From Mycoplasma procyoni (GTDB lineage: Bacteria; Bacillota_I; Bacilli_A; Mycoplasmatales; Metamycoplasmataceae): DNA of 51,802 nucleotides. Each line of letters begins with the position of its first letter. Position 1 is the first letter of the stretch. Position numbers and translations under genes: made by a program. Under the pieces are notes generated by a model. The model was not told the origin of the DNA. It saw only the letters and a program-made list of their open reading frames with translations, and did no database searches. Shown here piece by piece: positions 43,120 through 51,802 of this stretch. The stretch spans positions 1 to 51,802 of the forward strand of contig NZ_JAFIDB010000008.1 in the NCBI RefSeq assembly GCF_017052595.1, read 5' to 3'.

Positions 43120-43125
43120 ATTATA
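43120..43125 (-). promoter_or_regulatory. -10 box of the protease operon
   Basis: TATAAT on the minus strand. Upstream on that strand the spacer has A6 and a longer A8 run (43154-43161) lies near the -35 region. The 318-base gap between the protease and the PEBP gene (42937-43254) holds the leader ORF, hairpin and two divergent promoters. Confidence 0.5.
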
Positions 43126-43242
43126 AATGATTTTTTATGATGCAAAAACAAAAAGAATTTTTTTTGATTATAACAACAAAAATATTTCTTTTGTTTTTTA
43201 ATCACATAATAAGAAATTATATTTTTATATCGCTTTTTTTAG

Positions 43243-43248
43243 TAAAAT
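43243..43248 (+). promoter_or_regulatory. -10 box, leaderless type, of the PEBP gene
   Basis: TAAAAT ends 6 nt before ATG 43255; no SD. Confidence 0.5.
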
Positions 43249-43254
43249 TTAAAT

Positions 43255-44487
43255 ATGAAAATTTATATTAAAGATGTTAAAAATGGTGTATTAAATACTA
43301 TGTATGGAAACGGTAATTCAAAAGATAATTCCGTTAGTTTTCCTATAAAATGAGACAAAGTAAAAGGTGCTAAATCTTATGCAATTACTTTGATTGATAA
43401 AGAAGCAACAAGAACAATGGGCGCTCCTTTTATTCACTGAATTGCTGCAAATATTAAAACTAATAAAATTGATTGAGATTTTTCTTTCCAAAACAAAGAT
43501 AAAATACTGCAAATAGAAAACTCAATGACTTCTCAAGTTCCTTTACATTTAGTTCAAAGAATACAGAAAAATGCTGTTCCAGGGGTGTTTTTAGGTCCTT
43601 TTCCAATTGAAGCAGATCACAATTATGAACTAAGAGTTTTTGCTTTAAATACAGAAAAAATAGAGGCAGATGATTTCAACAAAGAAGAACACGTTGCCTT
43701 TTTTGATGACTTTCAAACTTGATTGATGCCAAAAATAATTGATCAAGGTTTTAGTTCTTTCCTTTATAGAACTAAATTTAAAATTGAAAATGGCCAAATT
43801 GTAGAAAACAACAAAACTGAAGAAGAATTAAACGAACCTTTAGAAGAGCAAGAACAAAGTTTTTATAAACATAATACAGAAATTCAAAAAATTAATATTA
43901 AATCAAGTGGAATTTATAAAAAAGGAGATTTCAACTATCTAAAAAACTTTTATGTAGGTAAAATTCATGGAGACTATTTCCACTCTGTATCAATGCCTCT
44001 AAAATGAAATAAAATCGAAGGTGCTAAAAGTTATTTAATAACTTTATTAGGAAACGCAGAGGTAAAAGTCTTTGGAACTCCAACAGTTTATTGAATCAAA
44101 AACATTAGTGCAGATCAATTTAGTTCTGATGAAATTTTATTAGAATCACAAGTAATAAATGAGCATACTAAAAAAGACATTTTAGATCAAAAATACCACT
44201 ATATCAATACTTTTGGTTCTCATGTAGCTCCTTTAATAGCTGCTGGACTAAAGAGTGATCCTCAAATTTTTAGATGAATTTCCAATGATTATGGACTAAT
44301 CGATCTACCTGGAATGAGCTTTAAAAGATCTGGAGTTTATACACTAAGTATTTATGCTTTAGATATAGAACAAATTCACGAACAAAATGACCAATTTCAA
44401 GTTATAACACTGACAGAAGCTTTACAAAAAGCTAAATCACATGTTATTGCGGAAGGAAATTTAGTTTTTAAAGTTGAAAATGAATAA
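43255..44487 (+). CDS. Protein with two tandem PEBP (YbhB/YbcL-like) domains
   Basis: 410 aa with TGA-Trp. Domain 1 (~1-160) matches the bacterial PEBP/Raf-kinase-inhibitor-like family: FPIKWDKVKGAKSYAIT, then DKEATRTMGAPFIHWIAANI, and later GPFPIEADHNYELRVFAL. Domain 2 (~210-410) repeats the pattern more loosely: MPLKWNKIEGAKSYLIT, FGTPTVYWI, SGVYTLSIYALD; the HW of the ligand site has become YW. A Glu-rich linker (ELNEPLEEQEQ) joins them. No signal peptide, so cytoplasmic. Ligand unknown. Leaderless promoter; the last 8 nt overlap the next gene. Confidence 0.82.
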
Positions 44488-44833
44488 TATTTATGAAATT
44501 AAAAAATCAAAATTCATAGCTCTAAAATACACTATCAATTCAAAAGATGATGTTAAAAAAATTATTGATGATCTCTGAAAAGAACACAAAAAAGCAAGAC
44601 ACATTTGCTATGCTTTTGAATTTAGAGATCAAGAAGGAATTATGCAGTATGGAATGAGTGATGATGGAGAACCTAAAGGTACTGCTGGCAAAGTAATTTT
44701 TAATTTAATTCAGTTGCATAAACAAAGTAATATTTTAGTTGTTGTTGTAAGATATTTTGGCGGAATAAAACTTGGATCAGGTCCACTTTTAAGAGCTTAT
44801 TCTACAGCAGCTAACTTAGTTTTCAAACTTTAG
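44480..44833 (+). CDS. IMPACT/YigZ family protein, N-terminal domain only
   Basis: 117 aa. UPF0029 signature: RHICYAF, SDDGEPKGTAG (residues ~59-69), VVVVRYFGGIKLGSGPLLRAYS. Ordinary YigZ proteins (~200 aa) also have a C-terminal DUF1949 domain, missing here. Role in bacteria unclear; eukaryotic IMPACT acts on Gcn2. ATG 44480 overlaps the PEBP stop by 8 nt, so it is co-translated. Followed by a terminator. Confidence 0.88.
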
Positions 44834-44848
44834 AAAAATATAATAAAG

Positions 44849-44876
44849 ATTAACACATAAGTGTTAATTTTTTTGT
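44849..44876 (+). terminator. Terminator after the IMPACT gene
   Basis: ATTAACAC (44849-44856), ATAA, GTGTTAAT (44861-44868), T-run. Confidence 0.85.
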
Positions 44877-44907
44877 TTTTTTATTTTATAAAATAAGGCT
44901 AAAAAAG

Positions 44908-44913
44908 TATAAT
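44908..44913 (+). promoter_or_regulatory. -10 box, leaderless type, of ecfA1
   Basis: TATAAT ends 7 nt before ATG 44921; no SD. A 16-bp palindrome (TTATTTTATAAAATAA, ~44880-44896) precedes it. Confidence 0.55.
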
Positions 44914-44920
44914 TGTAATT

Positions 44921-45739
44921 ATGATTAAAGTAAAAGATGTTTGGTTCAGTTACAATTCTTCAAAGGATGCACAAGGAGCAGAAATAAAATATGCTCTTAA
45001 AAACGTAAATGTTGAATTTGGAGATGGAAAATACATAGCAATTTTAGGACACAATGGTTCCGGAAAATCAACTTTGTCAAAGATTTTGACAGGGATTTTT
45101 AAACCTACACAAGGACACGTGGAAGTTAATGGAATTCAGATGGCAAAAGATACACTAAAAGATATCAGAAAAGAAGTTGGAATTATTTTCCAAAATCCAG
45201 ACAACCAGTTTGTCGGTTTTACAGTTGAAGATGATATTGCTTTTGGTTTAGAAAACAGAAAAGTTCCGCAAGCTCAAATGAAAGAAATTATTTATAGACT
45301 TGCTGAAAAAGTTGATATGCTAGACGCTTTAGAAAGAGAACCTCAAAATCTTTCTGGAGGTCAAAAACAGAGAGTCGCTATTGCTTCTATTTTGGCTTTA
45401 GATCCTAAAGTTATCATTTTTGATGAAGTAACTTCTATGCTTGATCCAAAGGGAAAACACGATGTTTTAAAAATTATTAGAGAAATTCAAGCAACTCGCC
45501 AAAAAACTTTAATTTCAATTACTCACGATATGGACGAAGCAATTTTAGCTGATGAATTATTAGTTTTAGCAAAAGGTGAAGTAGTTGCTCAAGGTTCTCC
45601 TGCCGAAATCTTAAAAAACAAAGAAATTATTGAGCTTGCAAAAATTGATTCTCCATTCATTTATAAACTTTCTGAAAAAATTAAAAACATTGATCCAACT
45701 TATGATCAAGATGAGTTATTGGAGCAAATATGCAAATAA
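44921..45739 (+). CDS. ecfA1: ECF transporter ATPase EcfA1
   Basis: 272 aa. One of two ATPases of the energy-coupling-factor module for vitamin and metal uptake. Walker [10 protein letters not shown] (~residue 42), Q-loop FQNPDNQF (the EcfA1 type), signature LSGGQKQR, Walker [14 protein letters not shown], switch His in THDMDEA. No SD. 10-nt overlap with ecfA2. First of three genes; no S (substrate) component lies near. Confidence 0.95.
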   Translation: MIKVKDVWFSYNSSKDAQGAEIKYALKNVNVEFGDGKYIAILGHNGSGKSTLSKILTGIFKPTQGHVEVNGIQMAKDTLKDIRKEVGIIFQNPDNQFVGFTVEDDIAFGLENRKVPQAQMKEIIYRLAEKVDMLDALEREPQNLSGGQKQRVAIASILALDPKVIIFDEVTSMLDPKGKHDVLKIIREIQATRQKTLISITHDMDEAILADELLVLAKGEVVAQGSPAEILKNKEIIELAKIDSPFIYKLSEKIKNIDPTYDQDELLEQICK

Positions 45740-46629
45740 AAGTAAAAAACATTAATAAAATATATGACAAAGATTTACCAAGCGAGCTAAAAGCTTTAGA
45801 TGGCGTTTCAACACAAATCGGCCAAGGGGAATTTATTGCCATCATCGGTCAAACAGGATCTGGAAAAACAACTTTTATTGAGCACATGAATGGACTTATT
45901 AATCCTGATCAAGGGGAAATTGAGTTCTTTTATTTAAAACCTAACAAAGAAAAAATTGAAATCGAAACAACCTTAGTTTTAAAAAAGAAAAAGTGATACC
46001 AAAGAAAAATAAAGGGACTAAAGGACATTAGAAAAAGAGTTGGAGTTGTTTTCCAATTTGCTGAGTACCAACTTTTTGAGCAAACAATTCTTAAAGATAT
46101 TATTTTTGGAGCTGTTTCAATGGGAGTTCCAAAAGCCGAAGCGATTGAAAATGCTGAAAAGATCATTGAGTTAGTTGGACTTGATCGAAGTTATTTAGAA
46201 AAATCACCTTTTGAGCTTTCTGGAGGTCAAAAAAGAAGGGTTGCGATTGCTGGAATTTTAGCAATGAATCCAGATATAATTTTCTTTGATGAACCAACAG
46301 CAGGTTTAGATCCGGTTGGTATTGAAGAGACTTTATCAATCTTTGATAAACTACACAAAAATGGGAAAACAATAGTTATTTCAACACATGATTTAGACAA
46401 CGTTTTACAGTGAACACAAAGAACTATTATCTTTAAAAAAGGTCAAATAATCAGAGATGGAGACACTTATGAAATCTTAAGTGACAACCAGTTTTTAATT
46501 GAAAACAAAATGCAACCTACAAAACTTTTATCCTTTGTAGAAAAACTCGAACAAAAGGGATTTAAGGTAGGAAAAGTAACAAATATCGATCAATTAGCAC
46601 AAAAAATAAACGAACTGAAAGGAGAATAA
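45730..46629 (+). CDS. ecfA2: ECF transporter ATPase EcfA2
   Basis: 299 aa. Walker [10 protein letters not shown], EcfA2-type Q-loop [12 protein letters not shown], signature LSGGQKRR, Walker [20 protein letters not shown]. Between Walker A and the Q-loop is a ~35-residue Lys-rich insertion ([17 protein letters not shown]) with a TGA-Trp at ~45992. A second TGA-Trp near 46411. SD GGAG within the ecfA1 end; stop 1 nt before ecfT. Confidence 0.95.
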
Positions 46630-46630
46630 A

Positions 46631-47548
46631 ATGAATGTAACTATAGGTAAATATGTACACAAAAATACCTTTTTACACAGAATGGATGCAAGACTAAAAT
46701 TAATTATTAACATTTTAATAATTAGTATGTTTTTCATCGCTTCTCATTTAATAACTTTAAGCATTCTTCTTTTACCGATTTTAATATTTTTTGTAACAAC
46801 AACCAAAAAGCCGCTTCATTTATTAAAAATGGCTAAAATGCCCATTTTTATCTTTATATTCACTTCAATTTTGTATGGATTTATCTTAAGTGATTTAAGT
46901 AATTTTGAAAAGAAAGAATACTTTTTACATGGACTAAATCACGAGCAATCATATGATCTAATTTCAAAAACTTTATTTGAGTTCCACAGAGGATTTTTTA
47001 ACTTTAAATACACATATTTAGTTTTTAATAAGTCTTTAATTTTAGGACTAAGAATCTATATTATGCTAATTGTGACAACTCTATTAATTTATTCAACAAA
47101 ACCAATAGCACTTACAAGAGCCATTGAAGATCTTTTATCACCTCTAAAATTAATTAGAGTTAACACAGGGGTAATTGCAATGATTATCTCAATTGCAATT
47201 AGATTTATACCTACTTTATTACAAGAAGCAATGAGAATTATGAAAGCTCAAGCTTCAAGGGGTGTTGATTTTAAAAACGGAAAAATCAATGAAAAAGCTA
47301 AATCAATGATTACTCTAACTATCCCACTTTTTGTGATGTCTTTTGCAAGAGCAGAAGATCTAGCAAATGCCATGGAAGTTAGAGGTTATGATCCTTATGA
47401 AAAAAGAACCAAGTACCGTAGTTTAAAATTTGAGTGATTTAACTGATTAGTTTTAGGTCTTTTAGTTGCTTATGTAACTTGTGTGATTTTAATTGAAAAC
47501 AATGTTATTCAAATTCCTTATTGATGAGCAATCACTGCTCAAGTTTAA
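46631..47548 (+). CDS. ecfT: ECF transporter transmembrane protein EcfT
   Basis: 305 aa. Couples the ATPases to S components; C-terminal coupling helices carry the family motifs AQASRGVDF (~213) and AMEVRGYDP (~253). Hydrophobic segments fill the rest; a ~50-residue polar insertion (FEKKEYFLHGLNHEQSYD...) between the early membrane segments makes it longer than the usual ~265. TGA-Trp codons near the C-terminus. Same operon as ecfA1-ecfA2; 11 nt before ligA. Confidence 0.94.
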
Positions 47549-47559
47549 AAAGGAGTAAA

Positions 47560-49749
47560 ATGTCAAAACTTACAGAAGCACAAAAAGAAGAAATAAGAAA
47601 AAAAATAAGAGATTTAAGACAATTAATTCACCATCACGATCATTTATATTTTGATCAAGATAATCCAGAAATCACAGACGGAGAATATAACGAGCTTGTA
47701 AAGAAACTAATAAAACAAGAAAAAGAATATTACTATTTATTTTCTCACGAAGAAAACATGCTTTCTCCAACGAAGATAGTTAAAAAAAATTCAACTTCCA
47801 ATTTTGTTAAAGTTGCACACAAATATCCAATGCTTTCTTTAAATAAAGCATACTCAAAAGAAGAACTGGAAAAATTTGAAAACGACATCAAAGCTGATTT
47901 AAATCAACAAACAGAATTTTATGTTGAACCAAAAATCGACGGACTTTCAATTGCTCTTCATTACAAAAACGGAAAATTAGTGCAAGCACTAACAAGAGGT
48001 GATGGTAAAGAAGGCGAAGACATTACAGAGAATATTCTCAAAGTTGATGATCAAAATTTACCTAAAGAAATACCTTATTTAAAAGACATCGAAATCAGGG
48101 GAGAAATCTATCTAGATAAAAACACTTTTAAAAACTTAAATACAGAAATAACAGAGTGTCAAATTGAATTAGAAAAACAAAAAGAGCTAAAAGAAAAACT
48201 AAACGAATCATTAGATCCTGAAGATAATAAAAAAGCAAGATCAATCAAACTCCCTAAGTGTCTGCGTTCAAAAACTTTCTTAAATCCAAGAAATGCGGCT
48301 GCAGGAATTGTCAGAAGAAAAAATGGCGAAAAAGCCGAACTTTCCTTTATAAAAGTTTTTCTTTATCAAGTTATGAATCCGCTGGAACACGAAATTTCCA
48401 GCGTTGATCAAACAATTAAGTTTCTTAAAGACAACAAACTTCCAGTAAATCAAAGTGCTCAAAAAGTAGAAAATATTTTGGAAGCTTTTGAAATCATTAA
48501 AGACATCGAAAATAAAAGAGACGATCTCAATTATGAAATTGATGGAGTTGTTATTAAGGTTAATAATCACAAGTTTTTTGAGCAACTTGGAGCAACTTCA
48601 AAATATCCTAAAGGTGCTATAGCGTACAAATTTTATGATGAAATCGCAATCAGTGTTTTAAAAGGAGTTGAGTATCAAGTTGGAAGAACAGGAAAAATTG
48701 CTTATGTTGCACAACTCAAGCCAACTTTATTAAACGGAACAACAGTTTCAAAAGCTTATTTACACAATTACCAAAACATACTTGAGCTTAAAATCAGGAT
48801 TGGTGAAGAAGTTAAAATTAAAAAATCAGGGGAAATTATTCCGCAAGTTATCGAGTCGCTTAAAAAGTTTGATTCAACAAATATCGTTATTTTAGAAAAG
48901 TGTCCAAGTTGTCAAACTCCTTTAGTTAACACAGAAAAAGAACAGTTTTGTTACAATGAAGACTGTGTTGAAAAAATCAAAAGAAGAATTGAACACTTTT
49001 TCTCCACAGATGCTGTAAAGGTTGATACACTTTCTTCAAAAACTGTTTCGCATTTATACGACAATGGCTTTATAAAAGATATTTATGATGTCTTTTTATT
49101 AAAAGACAAAATGGAACTTTTTCATTTAACAAATGAAAAATATAAAGAACTAAAAAACACCAAAAATAAAAACGAAAAAATGAACTGAAAAATCATGCAA
49201 GTTGATTCTCAAACAAAGCTATTTAACGCTATTGAAGGTGCTAAAAAGACTCCGTTATTTAAGTTTATTTATGGATTAGGAATCAATAATGTTGGATACA
49301 GAAACGCGATTCATTTAGCTAAAAAAGTTAAAACAATTAAGGAACTAATGGATTATGATTTTCAGAGTTTAATTGAAATTAATGACTTTGGTCAAACAAT
49401 TGTTGATGAAATTACAAAATACTTTAGTGACCAAAAAAACAGAGAATTACTACTTAAATTAGACACACTTAATTTTGAATTTCCAGAACCATTTTTAAAT
49501 AATCAAACACAACTTTCAGAAAAACTAAAAGATATTTCTTTTGTAATCACAGGGGAATTGTCTGAAACAAGAAAACACTTTCAAAACTTAATCGAAGCAC
49601 ACTCAGGAAAACTTTTAGGTGCAGTAAGTTCAAAAGTTAACTATTTAGTTGTTGGAGATGATCCAGGAAAATCAAAGATCGAAAAAGCACAGAAGTTAAA
49701 TATTGAAATAATTGATGAAAAAGGACTGCTAAAACTTATTCAAAAATAG
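47560..49749 (+). CDS. ligA: NAD-dependent DNA ligase
   Basis: 729 aa (E. coli 671). Seals nicks in replication and repair. N-terminal Ia domain, catalytic K125 in EPKIDGLS, OB fold, Zn finger (CPSC...CYNEDC), HhH domain (YGLGINNVGYRNA) and C-terminal BRCT (residues ~640-729, LSEKLKDISFVITG, SSKVNYLVVGDDPGKS). A charged insertion of ~40 residues (~200-240, QIELEKQKELKEKLNE) lies before the conserved FLNPRNAAAGI. One TGA-Trp at 49185. SD AAAGGAG decides the start, not the in-frame codons before it. Confidence 0.96.
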
Positions 49750-49757
49750 CCAGCTAG

Positions 49758-49809
49758 AAGCAAAAACATTAAAAAAACACATTTTTTAGTTTTGTTTTTG
49801 CTTTTTTTC
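49758..49809 (+). terminator. ligA terminator
   Basis: AAGCAAAAAC (49758-49767) / GTTTTTGCTT (49794-49803), long A/T-rich loop, T-run. Confidence 0.75.
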
Positions 49810-49819
49810 ATTTTATTTA

Positions 49820-49844
49820 TATAATTAATTAAACTTATAGGAGG
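49820..49844 (+). promoter_or_regulatory. -10 box and SD of the APC permease
   Basis: TATAAT (49820-49825), leader, then consensus AGGAGG (49839-49844) 4 nt before ATG. Confidence 0.55.
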
Positions 49845-49848
49845 AAAA

Positions 49849-51504
49849 ATGAAAAATAAATTAAGCGAAAGACAATTTATATTCTTCGGACTTAACTACA
49901 TTGTTGGTTTTGGATTTATTGCTACAATCTCAAGTGTTATTTCAAAAGGGCTATGAGGAAGTCTAATTTTTGTCTTAACTGCTTTTATTTCCATGTCAAT
50001 TATGCTTGCTTTTGCAAGGGCAAGTCAGAATTATGCAAATGAAGTTGGTGGAACATATATTTATGCTAAAAAAGCATTTCCAGAAAAAAAACACAGATGA
50101 TTTCTGTTTTTACAAGGTTGAAACCAGTTTGCTCAAGTACCTTTATTTGCTGCAACAACACCACTTTTCTTTGGTGGGCTAATGTCAGCTTTTGATCAAA
50201 ACAATGCTGTAATTTACCAAGTTGTTTCAGTTGCTGTATTTATGATTTTTATCATAATTAGCGCACTTGGTTTTAGATTATCAAAGTGATTTGTATTTAT
50301 AAGTGGAGCAATTAAGTGAATAGTAATTGGACTTGGGTTGTCAATTGTTGTTTATTTATCTCTAACACAAAGACAGTTTGCTGCATCTTTTGCAAAAGAT
50401 GAAAGAATTACAGTTTCAATTATCGCGACAACAGTTCTTAATTTTACTTATGCATTTGCGGGTGGAGAAGGACTTGTCGGAATTTCTTCAGATGTTAAAA
50501 CAAAGAGATTCAAAAAACTTTTATTATTAATCTTTGCAATTGTTTTAAGTTTTTATTTCATCTTTTATTTAATTTATTTAGGAATTGATGAAAAAAGCGT
50601 GCTTACAGAAAACAATTCAATTTCCTTTGGAATTATTTACAAAAGTGTTTTTGGAATTACAGGATTAATAATTTTTGCTGTTGGAACTTTTTTCAACAGA
50701 ACATCCAGTTCAATTTCTTCAAATATTTATTATGCAAGAACTGTAGCACCTTTAGCAAAAGATGGATTTATCCCAAGTTTATTTGCTAAAAAATCAAGAA
50801 ACGGAGAATACAAAAACTCGATTGTTCTTGTAACTATTTTTGCTTTATTTGCGATGGTTATTTTCACAATCATTCCAAACATTTTAGGAATCAGAGAACA
50901 GTTTTCAGCAATTTTAAACGCAGGAACAATTGTTTTCTTAATGCAATATTGATTCTCAATCTTTTCTATTTTAATAATCTCACTCAAAAATAAAGATTTC
51001 AAAATCCCTATTTTTGAAAAAATCATTTACTCACTAGCTTTATTATTAATTGGGTTTATAGTTTTAGTTTCATTTATTCCTCCAATTGTAGGAGATGCAT
51101 ATAGTTTAGAAACAGCAATTTTATTACCAAGCTATGCCGGAACTATCTTAATAGGTTATATTTTCTGATTTGCTTGATATTTATATAATAAAAATAAATC
51201 AAAAGCTCAAAAAGAATTGAATCAAAAAATAGATCATTTAGATCAACAATTCTTATATATAAATGTATTATTAGAAAATTTAGATTCTAAAAATAAAGAA
51301 AGAGTATTTAAAATTTATAAAAGATTAAGAAAAAACTATAAAAAGAATTATCTAAAAAATTCTTCTAAATTTAGTGAACTTGAATCTGATGAGGTATATT
51401 TCTTTAATTTATATAATAGACTAATAAACATTTATAATAAAAAGCACCCAGATAACATTGAAAATATCCAACAAGAACTTGAAAGTTATAGATTTATGAA
51501 GTAG
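49849..51504 (+). CDS. APC superfamily amino acid permease
   Basis: 551 aa, about twelve hydrophobic segments. Begins with an APC-type first helix FGLNYIVGFGFIATIS (family: G-x-G-I) and EVGGTYIYAKKAFP after helix 2; FAGGEGLVGISSDVK resembles the conserved loop after helix 6. Substrate cannot be told. The last ~120 residues (51180-51504) are hydrophilic, Lys/Glu/Asn-rich and predicted coiled-coil (QKIDHLDQQFLYINVLLENL), an unusual cytoplasmic tail. TGA-Trp codons split it in several places. Followed by a terminator and the rRNA operon. Confidence 0.85.
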
Positions 51505-51530
51505 TATTTAAAAAAAATGCTACTTTTTTT
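51499..51530 (+). terminator. Terminator of the permease gene
   Basis: AAGTAG (51499-51504) / CTACTT (51520-51525), extended inside by TATTT/AAATG pairs with one T-G, then T-run. Confidence 0.75.
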
Positions 51531-51562
51531 AATAATTTGCTTTTTAAAAAATGAAAATGTTG

Positions 51563-51650
51563 TAAAATAAATAAGCATTATTGATGGAAGCAAAACAAAA
51601 ATAAAAAATTTTAAAAAAATGTTTTGAAAAAAATAAATAATGTGTATAAT
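51563..51650 (+). promoter_or_regulatory. rRNA operon promoter region
   Basis: Main candidate: TTGAAA (51624-51629), 15-nt spacer, TATAAT (51645-51650) preceded by TGTG. A second possible -10, TAAAAT (51563-51568) in TGTTGTAAAAT, lies ~80 nt upstream. A CTTTCAAAACTAG element around 51691 resembles the pre-rRNA leader boxA/processing sequence of Gram-positives. Confidence 0.6.
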
Positions 51651-51725
51651 TGATATTGTCCGTTATGAAACGGCAGATAGATCTTTCAAAACTAGATACA
51701 AAAACCATAATACATTCATAAATTC

Positions 51726-51802
<77 letters not shown>

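Noticed and set aside
47521-47559. In-frame extension of ligA upstream to 47521.
   Set aside because: It overlaps the ecfT end and lacks an SD; ATG 47560 is 6 nt after AAAGGAG.
2160-51200. Many genes seem broken by in-frame TGA (lgt, uvrA, thrS, polC, ecfA2, permease and others).
   Set aside because: TGA falls at conserved Trp positions throughout; this is the mycoplasma code, not decay.

Overview
The window comes from a mycoplasma-type genome (class Mollicutes). The DNA is very AT-rich, TGA is read as tryptophan in almost every long gene (it falls at conserved Trp positions in MsrA, UvrA, LemA, IF-2 and EcfT), there is no cell-wall gene, and the gene set is reduced. The first ~77 nt of a 16S rRNA at the right edge and the gene content fit the hominis-type mycoplasmas (Mycoplasmopsis and relatives); I cannot name a species. 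Where a gene looks split by TGA, the entry gives the full reading frame.

Layout. 1-3.2 kb: a start-less surface-lipoprotein fragment, then a restriction-modification pair (Bpu10I-family endonuclease plus a C5-cytosine methylase). 3.2-6.4 kb: divergent msrA (-) and gyrA (+). 6.5-13.2 kb: uvrA-hprK-lgt-trxB with overlapping or abutting ends, then an rluD-type pseudouridine synthase. 13.2-19.2 kb: a membrane protein with a Rho-N-like tail, rpsP-trmD-rplS (no rimM between them), a cassette of two tandem M42 aminopeptidases flanked by unknown proteins, and tRNA-Leu(CAA). 19.3-24.1 kb: a large lipoprotein, pfkA, a 35-residue basic peptide, a membrane protein and degV. 24.1-27.8 kb (-): comEA-comEC and lemA-DUF3137. 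28.0-40.0 kb: trpS-thrS-membrane protein, polC, and the classic rimP-nusA-rnpM-infB-rbfA operon. 40.1-43.1 kb (-): a secreted subtilisin-like protease and a lipoprotein behind a leader holding a 26-codon ORF and a terminator-like hairpin. 43.3-47.5 kb: a double-PEBP protein, a short IMPACT/YigZ protein and an ECF transporter energizing module (ecfA1-ecfA2-ecfT). 47.6-51.5 kb: ligA and an APC permease, then the rRNA operon start.

How the genes work together: most are housekeeping functions (replication and repair: gyrA, uvrA, polC, ligA; translation: rpsP, trmD, rplS, trpS, thrS, rimP, infB, rbfA; transcription: nusA; lipoprotein maturation: lgt; redox: trxB, msrA; sugar control: hprK, pfkA). 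The accessory parts are the RM pair, the competence pair, the surface lipoproteins and the protease cassette.

The least expected signals are: (1) the uORF plus hairpin leader of the subtilisin operon, whose protease has Glu where catalytic Asp is expected; (2) a class of genes whose -10 box lies only 6-10 nt before ATG with no Shine-Dalgarno site, two of them with a hairpin abutting that -10 and a second -10 upstream; (3) a PolC whose PHP metal site is eroded while its exonuclease site is intact; (4) a tandem PEBP fusion; (5) a tiny basic peptide gene after pfkA with an excellent ribosome binding site.
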